Assembly (NCBI GenBank): GCA_019752775.1
Contig: JAIELU010000084.1
Location: 1 to 14,924 of the forward strand
DNA from: Campylobacterales bacterium
GTDB taxonomy: Bacteria > Campylobacterota > Campylobacteria > Campylobacterales > Arcobacteraceae
DNA length: 14,924 bases
Direction of reading: 5' to 3'
The notes below the pieces were generated by a model. The model had not been told where the DNA came from. It saw nothing but the letters and a program-made list of their open reading frames with translations, and made no database searches. Numbering within the stretch: position 1 is the first letter of the stretch; every line of letters starts with the position of its first letter. Made by a program: the position numbers and the translations under genes. This document shows positions 5,535 through 12,209 of the stretch, piece by piece.

Positions 5535-5590
5535 TAGGCATTAGGCAATAAAACTAGATTATAGAAAATAGTTTTCTTGCCTAATGTCTA
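5535..5590 (+). repeat. Long imperfect hairpin between nusG and rplK
   Basis: The 5' arm TAGGCATTAGGCAA (5535-5548) pairs with TTGCCTAATGTCTA (5577-5590), 14 bp with a single G-T wobble. After one T/C mismatch, AAAACT (5550-5555) pairs with AGTTTT (5570-5575), leaving a 14-base loop. No T-run follows. The size and near-perfect pairing suggest an RNase III-type processing site or a leader controlling rplK-rplA; the function is inferred. Confidence 0.6.
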
Positions 5591-5618
5591 ATCATTAAAA
5601 AATTGATAAAGGAATAAC

Positions 5619-6044
5619 ATGGCTAAGAAAATTCAAGGTCTAATTAAATTACAGATACCTGCGGGTGCTGCAAATCCATCACCACCAGTAGGACCTGCAT
5701 TAGGTCAAAGAGGTGTTAACATAATGGAATTTTGTAAAGCTTTCAATGAAAAAACTAAAGATAAAGCTGGGTTTAGATTACCAGTTGTTATTACAGTTTA
5801 TACTGATAAAAGTTTTACATTTGAGGTAAAACAACCACCAATGACAGATTTAATTAAAAAAGTTGCTGGAATTAAATCAGGTTCAAGTAATCCACTTAAA
5901 CAAAAAATTGGAAAACTTTCAAAAGAACAAATTATGGAAATCGTTGATATGAAAATCAAAGATTTAAATACAGATGATAAAGAAGCAGCTGCAAGAATTG
6001 TTGCAGGTTCAGCTAGATCAATAGGTATTGAAACGGAATTATAA
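5619..6044 (+). CDS. rplK: 50S ribosomal protein L11
   Basis: L11 binds the GTPase-associated region of 23S rRNA at the base of the L7/L12 stalk and is the platform for elongation factors and for RelA activation. At 141 residues it has the standard length. The N-terminal domain shows KLQIPAGAANPSPPVGPALGQ (about 11-31), with the prolines tied to thiostrepton and release-factor interactions, followed by GVNIMEFCKAFNEKT. The rRNA-binding C-terminal domain begins near residue 70, with GIKSGSSNP and ending in AGSARSIGIE. AAAGGAA upstream of the ATG is the ribosome binding site. It is the first gene of the rplKAJL run. Confidence 0.98.
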   Translation: MAKKIQGLIKLQIPAGAANPSPPVGPALGQRGVNIMEFCKAFNEKTKDKAGFRLPVVITVYTDKSFTFEVKQPPMTDLIKKVAGIKSGSSNPLKQKIGKLSKEQIMEIVDMKIKDLNTDDKEAAARIVAGSARSIGIETEL

Positions 6045-6061
6045 TATTCTGTTTTGATTAA

Positions 6062-6092
6062 AGTCTTACCACCAGACTCAATAATGGCGGTA
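6062..6092 (+). promoter_or_regulatory. Candidate pseudoknot in the rplK-rplA spacer
   Basis: AGTCT (6062-6066) and AGACT (6074-6078) form a 5-bp stem whose 7-base loop is TACCACC (6067-6073). That same loop is complementary, with one A/C mismatch, to GGCGGTA (6086-6092) just downstream. The elements could form either an H-type pseudoknot or two alternative hairpins. It lies about 20 bases before the rplA ribosome binding site, so it is placed to control L1 translation. L1 autoregulation is known in other bacteria, but this fold was drawn by eye and I know of no named family that it matches. Confidence 0.4.
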
Positions 6093-6121
6093 GCAAAAAT
6101 AATATAATTGCGGAGATAATA

Positions 6122-6820
6122 ATGGCAAAAGTTTCAAAAAGATATAAAGCACTAAAAGAAAAAATTGAAGATAAAAAATATTCTTTAGTTGACGCTTGTG
6201 CAAGTTTAAAAGATTTAAAATCAGCTAAATTTGATGAAAGTGTAGAAATTGCACTTAACTTAAATGTTGATCCAAGACATGCAGACCAAATGATTAGAGG
6301 TGCTGTAGTACTTCCAAATGGAACTGGTAAAACTGTAAGAGTTGCAGTATTTGCTAAAGGTTTAAAAATGGACGAAGCAAAAGCAGCAGGTGCTGATGTT
6401 GTTGGTAATGATGATTTAGCTGAAGCTATTCAAGCTGGAAACATTAATTTCGATGTTTTAATTGCAACTCCTGATTGTATGGGAATTGTGGGAAAAGTTG
6501 GTAGAATTTTAGGACCAAAAGGTTTAATGCCTAATCCTAAAACAGGTACTGTAACTATGGATGTTACAAAAGCTGTAAATGATGCTAAAGGTGGTCAAGT
6601 TACATATAGAGTTGATAAAAAAGGTAATATGCAAGCTGGAATCGGTAAAGTTTCATTTTCTGCTGAAGCACTTAGAGAAAATGCTGCAACATTTATTGCA
6701 GCTATTAATAAAGCAAAACCATCAACTGCAAAAGGTAGATATATTACTAATGCAGCTATATCATTAACAATGAGCCCATCAATTATTTTAGATAATATGG
6801 AAATTATGGAAATTAGATAA
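6122..6820 (+). CDS. rplA: 50S ribosomal protein L1
   Basis: L1 forms the mobile L1 stalk that helps release deacylated tRNA from the E site; in several bacteria it also represses its own mRNA. The 232-residue protein has the usual length and two-domain order: AKFDESVEIALNLNVDPRHADQ (about 36-57), RGAVVLPNGTGKTVRVAVFA (about 59-78), the central domain with GADVVG, and GKVGRILGPKGLMPNPKTGTV (about 124-144), the conserved RNA-binding hinge. The ribosome binding site is GGAG at 6112-6115, 6 bases before the ATG. Its stop codon is inside the stem of a terminator-like hairpin (6816-6843), so translation of the last codons could influence that structure. Confidence 0.98.
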   Translation: MAKVSKRYKALKEKIEDKKYSLVDACASLKDLKSAKFDESVEIALNLNVDPRHADQMIRGAVVLPNGTGKTVRVAVFAKGLKMDEAKAAGADVVGNDDLAEAIQAGNINFDVLIATPDCMGIVGKVGRILGPKGLMPNPKTGTVTMDVTKAVNDAKGGQVTYRVDKKGNMQAGIGKVSFSAEALRENAATFIAAINKAKPSTAKGRYITNAAISLTMSPSIILDNMEIMEIR

Positions 6821-6843
6821 GGTTTTACCTTGTCTGATTTTTT
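6816..6843 (+). terminator. Terminator-like hairpin overlapping the rplA stop codon
   Basis: GATAAGGT (6816-6823) pairs with ACCTTGTC (6827-6834), one T-G wobble, around a TTT loop. TGA and then six Ts (6838-6843) follow. It is a compact intrinsic terminator or attenuator between the L11-L1 and L10-L7/L12 pairs. Because the rplA stop lies within the left arm, terminating ribosomes would occlude it. Confidence 0.55.
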
Positions 6844-6885
6844 AGCATTCAATAATGAAGATTTCTTTCTTTATTATTGAGTGTT
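6844..6885 (+). repeat. Long hairpin between rplA terminator and L10 leader
   Basis: AGCATTCAATAAT (6844-6856) pairs with ATTATTGAGTGTT (6873-6885) over 13 bp with two G-T wobbles, around a T-rich 16-base loop. No T-run follows. The right arm contains TATTAT (6872-6877) after a T-rich stretch, so this region might alternatively hold a promoter for rplJL; the two readings are not exclusive. Confidence 0.45.
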
Positions 6886-6890
6886 ATTCA

Positions 6891-6983
6891 AAGCACTGAA
6901 ATAAAACTGAAGACAGCTGGTAAGAGACACCTCCGTTTCTTGTAAGTCCCGCCTAAGTCGATGTTTTGAAGGGAGGAGAAAAA
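6891..6983 (+). promoter_or_regulatory. Ribosomal protein L10 leader (autoregulatory mRNA element)
   Basis: The stretch contains the hallmarks of the bacterial L10 leader: GAAGACAGCTGGT (6910-6922), then a side hairpin, then CCGCCTAAGTCGATG near 6949-6963, immediately ahead of rplJ. The L10-(L7/L12)4 complex binds this RNA and represses translation when in excess. In the side hairpin GAGAC (6924-6928) pairs with GTTTC (6935-6939). Its loop holds CCTCC (6930-6934), exactly complementary to GGAGG (6972-6976) of the rplJ Shine-Dalgarno, which suggests how repression could be passed on. Confidence 0.8.
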
Positions 6984-7472
6984 ATGACTAAACAACAAAA
7001 ATCAGAAATAATTGATTCTTTAACAGGTGAATTTAAAAATTCTTTAGCTATCGTAGTTTGCGACTATAAAGGTCTTACTCATAGAGAGTTAGAAACTTTA
7101 AGAAAAGAAGCAAAAGCTAATGATACTAAAGTTCAAGTTGCTAAAAATACATTAGTTACAGTTGCTGTAAAAAATGCTGAATTAGGTGATGTTGAATTAA
7201 CTGGTACAAATATTTTCTTATGGTCTGATGATCAAATTTCAGCTTGTAAAGTTGCAGATAAATTTGCTACTTCTAACAAAGAAAAATTTGTTATTAAATC
7301 AGGAATTATTGAAGGTAAAATTGCAGACTTCGCTACAGTTAATGCATTCGCTAAATTACCATCAAGAGAACAACTTCTTGGTATGCTTGCAGCTACTTGG
7401 ATGGCACCTGTTACAAACTTTACTATTGGGCTTGATGCACTTAGAAAGAAAAAAGAAGAAGAGGCAGCTTAA
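6984..7472 (+). CDS. rplJ: 50S ribosomal protein L10
   Basis: L10 anchors the L7/L12 dimers to 23S rRNA at the stalk base and, bound to L7/L12, represses its own operon. The protein is 162 residues from ATG 6984 (MTKQQKSEII). An in-frame TTG at 6966 would add six residues, but they would be encoded by the Shine-Dalgarno itself (AAGGGAGGAG, 6970-6979), so that longer start is rejected. Visible features are the N-terminal globular domain with VVCDYKGLTHRELETLRKE (about 24-42), VAKNTL (52-57), then LPSREQLLGMLA, and a C-terminal helix with ALRKKKEEEAA that binds L7/L12 dimers. It is preceded by the L10 leader and followed after 47 bases by rplL. Confidence 0.97.
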   Translation: MTKQQKSEIIDSLTGEFKNSLAIVVCDYKGLTHRELETLRKEAKANDTKVQVAKNTLVTVAVKNAELGDVELTGTNIFLWSDDQISACKVADKFATSNKEKFVIKSGIIEGKIADFATVNAFAKLPSREQLLGMLAATWMAPVTNFTIGLDALRKKKEEEAA

Positions 7473-7483
7473 TTTTTTAAGCT
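7466..7483 (+). repeat. Small hairpin across the rplJ stop codon
   Basis: AGCTTAA (7466-7472) pairs perfectly with TTAAGCT (7477-7483) around TTTT, with the rplJ stop codon in the left arm. No T-run follows. It may help set the ratio of L10 to L7/L12 (one to four or more on the ribosome), but this is speculation. Confidence 0.35.
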
Positions 7484-7519
7484 ATTAAAACAAAACAAAT
7501 AAATTATAAGGAATAAGAA

Positions 7520-7891
7520 ATGGCAATTTCTAAAGAAGACGTATTAGAATATATCTCTGGATTATCTGTACTTGAATTATCAGAATTAGTAAAACAATTT
7601 GAAGAAAAATTTGGTGTATCTGCACAACCTGTTGCAATGGCTGGTGGAGCAGTTGCTGCTGTTGAAGCTGCTGAAGAAAAAACTGAATTTGATGTTATTA
7701 TCTTAGATGCTGGTGATAAAAAAATTAATGTTATTAAAGAAATTAGAGCATTAACTGGTTTAGGATTAAAAGAAGCAAAAACTGCTGCTGAAGAAACTCC
7801 TTCAACAATTAAAGAAGGTATTTCTAAAGAAGATGCTGAAGCTGCAAAAGCTGCATTAGAAGCTGCTGGTGCAAAAGTAGAAATTAAATAA
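7520..7891 (+). CDS. rplL: 50S ribosomal protein L7/L12
   Basis: L7/L12 is the multicopy stalk protein that recruits translation GTPases such as EF-Tu and EF-G. At 123 residues it has the usual three parts: an N-terminal dimerisation domain (about 2-34, with EYISGLSVLELSELVKQFEE), a flexible Ala/Gly/Val hinge (about 35-53), and the globular C-terminal domain (about 54-123, EFDVIILDAGDKKINVIKEI, then GLGLKEAK and EDAEAAKAALEAAGAKVEIK). The C-terminal lysines that contact the GTPases are present. AAGGAA just upstream is its ribosome binding site. It is co-transcribed with rplJ and followed by a structured 172-base spacer before rpoB. Confidence 0.98.
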   Translation: MAISKEDVLEYISGLSVLELSELVKQFEEKFGVSAQPVAMAGGAVAAVEAAEEKTEFDVIILDAGDKKINVIKEIRALTGLGLKEAKTAAEETPSTIKEGISKEDAEAAKAALEAAGAKVEIK

Positions 7892-7912
7892 TTATTAAAT
7901 AATTATGATTGA

Positions 7913-7994
7913 TATACAAGGCTTTTGCCTTGTATAAAGATTCGCATCTTTGAAGGTTAAGGTTAAAATTTTATGAAATTTTAACCCTATCCTT
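7913..7994 (+). promoter_or_regulatory. Three consecutive hairpins in the rplL-rpoB spacer
   Basis: First, TATACAAGGC (7913-7922) and GCCTTGTATA (7927-7936) pair perfectly around TTTT. Second, AAAGAT (7936-7941) and ATCTTT (7946-7951) pair around TCGC, sharing A7936 with the first stem. Third, GGTTAAAATTT (7961-7971) and AAATTTTAACC (7976-7986) pair perfectly around TATG, extended by AAGG (7953-7956) with CCTT (7991-7994). None is followed by a T-run. In E. coli the same spacer holds an attenuator and an RNase III site, so a similar role here is likely but inferred. Confidence 0.6.
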
Positions 7995-8013
7995 TATGGA
8001 TGCTTTTGTGCTT

Positions 8014-8019
8014 TATAAT
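8014..8019 (+). promoter_or_regulatory. Candidate internal promoter (-10 box) for rpoB-rpoC
   Basis: TATAAT at 8014-8019 follows a T-rich stretch (TGCTTTTGTGCTTTA). No clear -35 is seen, as usual in this group. Transcription would start near 8026, leaving a leader of about 38 bases. The box lies in the loop of a possible hairpin, TGCTTTT (8001-8007) with AAAAGCA (8026-8032), so the region may be doing more than one job. Confidence 0.45.
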
Positions 8020-8063
8020 AATATAAAAGCAGAACATAACCAAATTTTATAACAAGGCCGACA

Positions 8064-11000
8064 ATGTTAAACTCTTTAAAATCTGGTAATAGACTTAGAG
8101 TTGATTTTGCAAAAAATCCACAACAAATTGAAATTCCAAACTTATTACAACTACAACAAACTTCGTATGATACTTTCTTAATGATAGGTCAAGGTGATAG
8201 AACTACTGCTGGGATTGAAAAAGTATTTAAATCTATTTTCCCGATTCATGATGTACAAAACCGAATTACACTTGACTACTTAGGTAGTGAAGTAGGTAAA
8301 CCTAAATATGATGTAAGAGAATCTATGGTTAGAGGACTTACATATTCAATTCCTCTTAAAATTAATATTAGATTAACACTATGGGATTTAGACGAAAAAA
8401 CTGGTGAAAAAATCGGTGTTAAAGATATGAAAGAACAATCTTTATTCATTAGAGAAATTCCTTTAATGACTGATAGAACTTCATTTATTGTTAATGGTGT
8501 TGAAAGAGTAGTTGTAAATCAATTACATAGATCTCCTGGTGTTATCTTTAAAGAAGAAGAATCAAATACTGCTGATAATAAACTTATCTATACAGGTCAA
8601 ATCATTCCAGATCGTGGTTCATGGTTATATTTTGAATATGATGCAAAAGATGTATTATATGTAAGAATCAATAAAAGAAGAAAAGTACCTGTAACTATTT
8701 TATTTAGGGCATTAGGTTATTCTAAAGAAGATATTATTAAATTATTCTACCCAATAGTAAATATTAAAATTAAAAACAATAAATTTTTAACTGAATTTAA
8801 TCCTGACGATTTTATGGGAAGAATTGAATTTGATGTTAAAGATGATAAAGGTAATTTAGTAATTGCTGCCGGAAATAGATTAACTGTAAGAAAAGCTAAA
8901 GCTTTAATTGAAGGTGGTCTTAAATTAATTGAGTATCCTTTAGAATTATTAATGGACAGAAGTACAGCAAATACAATTTATGATCCAGAATCTGGAGAAG
9001 TTTTATTTGATTCTTTAACTAATCTTGATGAATTAAAATTAAAAAAACTTTTAGATTTAGGTTTTGAATCATTTGATATTGCAAATGACTTAGCAACAGG
9101 TATTGATAATTCTATTATTAATGCATTTAAAGCAGATGCTGAATCTTTAAAATTATTAAAACAAACAGAACAACTAGATGATGAAAATGATTTATCAGCA
9201 ATCAGAATCTATAAAGTTATGAGACCAGGTGAGCCAGTTACTAAAGAAGCTGCAAAAGAATTTGTTAAAAAATTATTCTTTGATCCAGAAAGATATGATT
9301 TAACAAAAGTGGGAAGAATGAAAATGAACCACAAACTTGGGGTTAATGTTCCTGAATATGTAACAACTTTAACTTATGAAGATGTTATTAAAACTGTTCA
9401 ATACCTAGTAAAAGTTAAATCTGGTCATGGTCATATCGATGATAGAGATCACTTAGGTAACAGAAGAATTAGAGCAATTGGTGAATTATTAGCAAATGAA
9501 TTGCATGCTGGTTTAATCAAAATGCAAAAAGCTATTAGAGATAAAATGACTACATTGTCTGGTACATTAGAAGATATTATGCCACATGATTTAGTTAACT
9601 CTAAAATGATTACTTCAACAATTACTGAATTCTTTACATCAGGACAATTATCTCAATTTATGGACCAAACTAATCCATTATCAGAAGTTACTCATAAAAG
9701 AAGACTTTCTGCACTTGGTGAGGGTGGACTTGTTAAAGAGAGAGCTGGATTTGAAGTAAGGGATGTTCATCCAACTCACTACGGAAGAATCTGTCCTGTT
9801 GAAACTCCTGAGGGTCAAAATATTGGTCTTATTAATACATTATCTACTTTCTCAAAAGTTAATGAGCTTGGATTTATTGAAGCTCCTTATAAAACTGTTG
9901 TAGATGGTCTTGTTACAGATGAAATTAAATACTATACGGCAACGCAAGAAGAGGGATTAGTAATTGCTCCTGGTTCAACAAAAGTTGATGAAAATGGTAA
10001 AATTATAGAATCGTTAATTGAAGCTAGAAAAGATGGTGAAATATTACTAATGGAAAGAAGTAGTGTTGATTTAATTGATATTTCTTCTCAAATGGTAATG
10101 GGAGTTGCTGCTTCTTTAATTCCTTTCTTAGAACATGATGATGCAAATAGAGCATTAATGGGTTCAAATATGATGAGACAAGCTGTTCCATTGTTAAGAC
10201 CAAATGCACCTATTGTTGGAACTGGTTTAGAAAAAACAGTGGCACGAGATGCATGGGAAGCAATAAAAGCGGGTCGTTCAGGACTTGTTGAAAAAGCTGA
10301 TGCAAAAAATATTTATGTTAGGGGTGAAGATGAAAACGGTGCTTTCATTGATCATTATTCTGTAAATAAAAATGTAAGAACAAATAATAATACTTCTTTT
10401 GGTCAAAGAATTGCTGTAACTGAAGGTGAATTTGTAACTAAAGGTCAAGTTATTGCTGATGGTCCTGCTATGGATAAAGGTGAATTAGCTGTTGGTGTTA
10501 ATGCAATGGTTGCCTTCATGCCATGGAATGGATATAACTATGAAGATGCTATTATTCTTTCTGAAAGACTTATTGAAGAAGATGCGTTTACATCAATTCA
10601 TATTTATGAAAAAGAAGTAGAGTGTAGAGAATTAAAACATGGTAATGAAGAAATTACAAGAGATTTACCAGGTGTTAAAGAAGAATCAATTACTCATTTA
10701 GATAATTCTGGAATTGTTAAAATTGGTACATTTATTAAACCAGGTATGATTTTGGTTGGAAAAGTTACTCCAAAAGGTGAAATTAAACCAACTCCAGAAG
10801 AAAGACTTTTAAGAGCAATCTTTGGTGAAAAAGCTGGACATGTTATAAATAAATCATTAGTTTGCCCTACATCAATGGAAGGTACTGTTGTTGATGTTAA
10901 AGTGTTTACTAAAAAAGGTTATGAAAAAGATGAAAGAGCAGTTGCAGAAATCGCATCTGAAAAAGCTGAATTAGATTTAAAACACCATGATAAACTTTTA

Positions 11001-12209
11001 ATGCTTGATAGAGAAGAGATTTTAAAAATCAATGATTTATTATTGAAATCTAGCCTAATAAAAGATTTAGAATTAGATGAAGTTACATATAAAAAGGGTG
11101 AAACAATTCCTGTAGATGTATTAATGAATGTTAATAGATTTGCAATGAAAAAAGTTGTTTCATCTTATCCAAAAGATATTGAAAATACATATAACGATAT
11201 TAAAGAACATTTTATTAAACAAAAAGCTCATTTAAGAGATGAACATGAAGAAAAACTTCAAGTTTTAGAACATGATGATATTTTATCTTCAGGAGTAATT
11301 AAACAAGTTAAAGTTTATATTGCAACTAAGAGAAAAATAAAAGTTGGTGATAAAATGGCTGGACGACATGGAAATAAAGGTATCGTTTCTAATATTGTTC
11401 CAAAAGTGGATATGCCATACTTAGAAGATGGTTCTACTGTTGATGTTATTTTAAATCCACTTGGGGTTCCTTCAAGGATGAATATTGGACAAATCTTAGA
11501 AGTTCATTTAGGATTAGTTGGTAAAAAACTTGGAGCGCAAATTCAAGAAGTTTTTGAAGCAAAAAAAGCTGATTTCATTGTTGAATTAAGAGCAAAAATG
11601 ACAGAAATTGCATCAGTTGCAAAACTTATGAATGGTAAAGCATTTATGGATAAGTTAAGTGATGATGAATTAATTAAATATGGTCAAGATTGGGCAAAAG
11701 GTGTTAGATTTGCAACTCAAATCTTCGATGGTTTAAAAGAAGAAGAATTTGTTAAACTTTTTGAATTAGCAAAAATTGATACAGATGGTAAGTGTGTACT
11801 TTACGATGGGAAAACTGGTGGTAAAATGATGGAAAGAGTAAATGTAGGTTACATGTATATGCTTAAACTTCATCACTTAGTTGATGAAAAAGTACATGCT
11901 AGATCTACTGGACCTTACTCTTTAGTTACGCAACAACCAGTAGGTGGAAAAGCTTTATTTGGTGGACAAAGATTTGGAGAGATGGAAGTTTGGGCATTAG
12001 AAGCTTATGGAGCAACTGCTGTTCTTAAAGAAATGCTTACAACAAAATCAGATGATGTTGAAGGTAGAACTCGTGCTTATAGAGCTATTGCAAATGGTGA
12101 AAATGTTCCAAATTCAGGTGTTCCTGAAACATTCTTCGTATTGACAAAAGAATTAAAAGCTCTTGCATTAGACGTAGAGATTTTTGGAGAGGTGGAAAAC
12201 AATGAGTAA
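8064..12209 (+). CDS. rpoB: DNA-directed RNA polymerase subunit beta
   Basis: RpoB forms one pincer of RNA polymerase and much of the catalytic cleft. The 1381 residues are a full-length beta subunit, close in length to other epsilonproteobacterial forms. The rifampicin pocket is at 530-552 (SQFMDQTNP, then THKRRLSALG). Residues corresponding to E. coli Gln513, Asp516, His526 and Ser531 are Gln531, Asp534, His544 and Ser549, so no common resistance change is present there. GDKMAGRHGNKG carries the active-site lysines Lys1097 and Lys1105. Near the C-terminus, GGQRFGEMEVWALEAYGA is the conserved clamp-joining region. AAGG at 8054-8057 precedes the ATG by 6 bases. The last 8 bases overlap rpoC, so the subunits are separate proteins, unlike the fused RpoBC of Helicobacter. 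Confidence 0.99.
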   Translation: MLNSLKSGNRLRVDFAKNPQQIEIPNLLQLQQTSYDTFLMIGQGDRTTAGIEKVFKSIFPIHDVQNRITLDYLGSEVGKPKYDVRESMVRGLTYSIPLKINIRLTLWDLDEKTGEKIGVKDMKEQSLFIREIPLMTDRTSFIVNGVERVVVNQLHRSPGVIFKEEESNTADNKLIYTGQIIPDRGSWLYFEYDAKDVLYVRINKRRKVPVTILFRALGYSKEDIIKLFYPIVNIKIKNNKFLTEFNPDDFMGRIEFDVKDDKGNLVIAAGNRLTVRKAKALIEGGLKLIEYPLELLMDRSTANTIYDPESGEVLFDSLTNLDELKLKKLLDLGFESFDIANDLATGIDNSIINAFKADAESLKLLKQTEQLDDENDLSAIRIYKVMRPGEPVTKEAAKEFVKKLFFDPERYDLTKVGRMKMNHKLGVNVPEYVTTLTYEDVIKTVQYLVKVKSGHGHIDDRDHLGNRRIRAIGELLANELHAGLIKMQKAIRDKMTTLSGTLEDIMPHDLVNSKMITSTITEFFTSGQLSQFMDQTNPLSEVTHKRRLSALGEGGLVKERAGFEVRDVHPTHYGRICPVETPEGQNIGLINTLSTFSKVNELGFIEAPYKTVVDGLVTDEIKYYTATQEEGLVIAPGSTKVDENGKIIESLIEARKDGEILLMERSSVDLIDISSQMVMGVAASLIPFLEHDDANRALMGSNMMRQAVPLLRPNAPIVGTGLEKTVARDAWEAIKAGRSGLVEKADAKNIYVRGEDENGAFIDHYSVNKNVRTNNNTSFGQRIAVTEGEFVTKGQVIADGPAMDKGELAVGVNAMVAFMPWNGYNYEDAIILSERLIEEDAFTSIHIYEKEVECRELKHGNEEITRDLPGVKEESITHLDNSGIVKIGTFIKPGMILVGKVTPKGEIKPTPEERLLRAIFGEKAGHVINKSLVCPTSMEGTVVDVKVFTKKGYEKDERAVAEIASEKAELDLKHHDKLLMLDREEILKINDLLLKSSLIKDLELDEVTYKKGETIPVDVLMNVNRFAMKKVVSSYPKDIENTYNDIKEHFIKQKAHLRDEHEEKLQVLEHDDILSSGVIKQVKVYIATKRKIKVGDKMAGRHGNKGIVSNIVPKVDMPYLEDGSTVDVILNPLGVPSRMNIGQILEVHLGLVGKKLGAQIQEVFEAKKADFIVELRAKMTEIASVAKLMNGKAFMDKLSDDELIKYGQDWAKGVRFATQIFDGLKEEEFVKLFELAKIDTDGKCVLYDGKTGGKMMERVNVGYMYMLKLHHLVDEKVHARSTGPYSLVTQQPVGGKALFGGQRFGEMEVWALEAYGATAVLKEMLTTKSDDVEGRTRAYRAIANGENVPNSGVPETFFVLTKELKALALDVEIFGEVENNE

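Noticed and set aside
6103..6108. TATAAT upstream of rplA as a promoter
   Set aside because: Transcription would start at about 6115, inside or after the ribosome binding site, leaving no usable leader.
6579..6767. + strand frame inside rplA in another frame
   Set aside because: It is a low-complexity Lys/Leu shadow of rplA with no ribosome binding site.
7228..7488. + strand frame overlapping the 3' half of rplJ
   Set aside because: It is a Leu-rich shadow in a different frame from the clear L10 sequence.
10024..10209. Minus-strand frame inside rpoB, and similar ones at 12392-12583 and 12675-12899 inside rpoC
   Set aside because: All are antisense to strongly conserved RNA polymerase sequence with no supporting signals.
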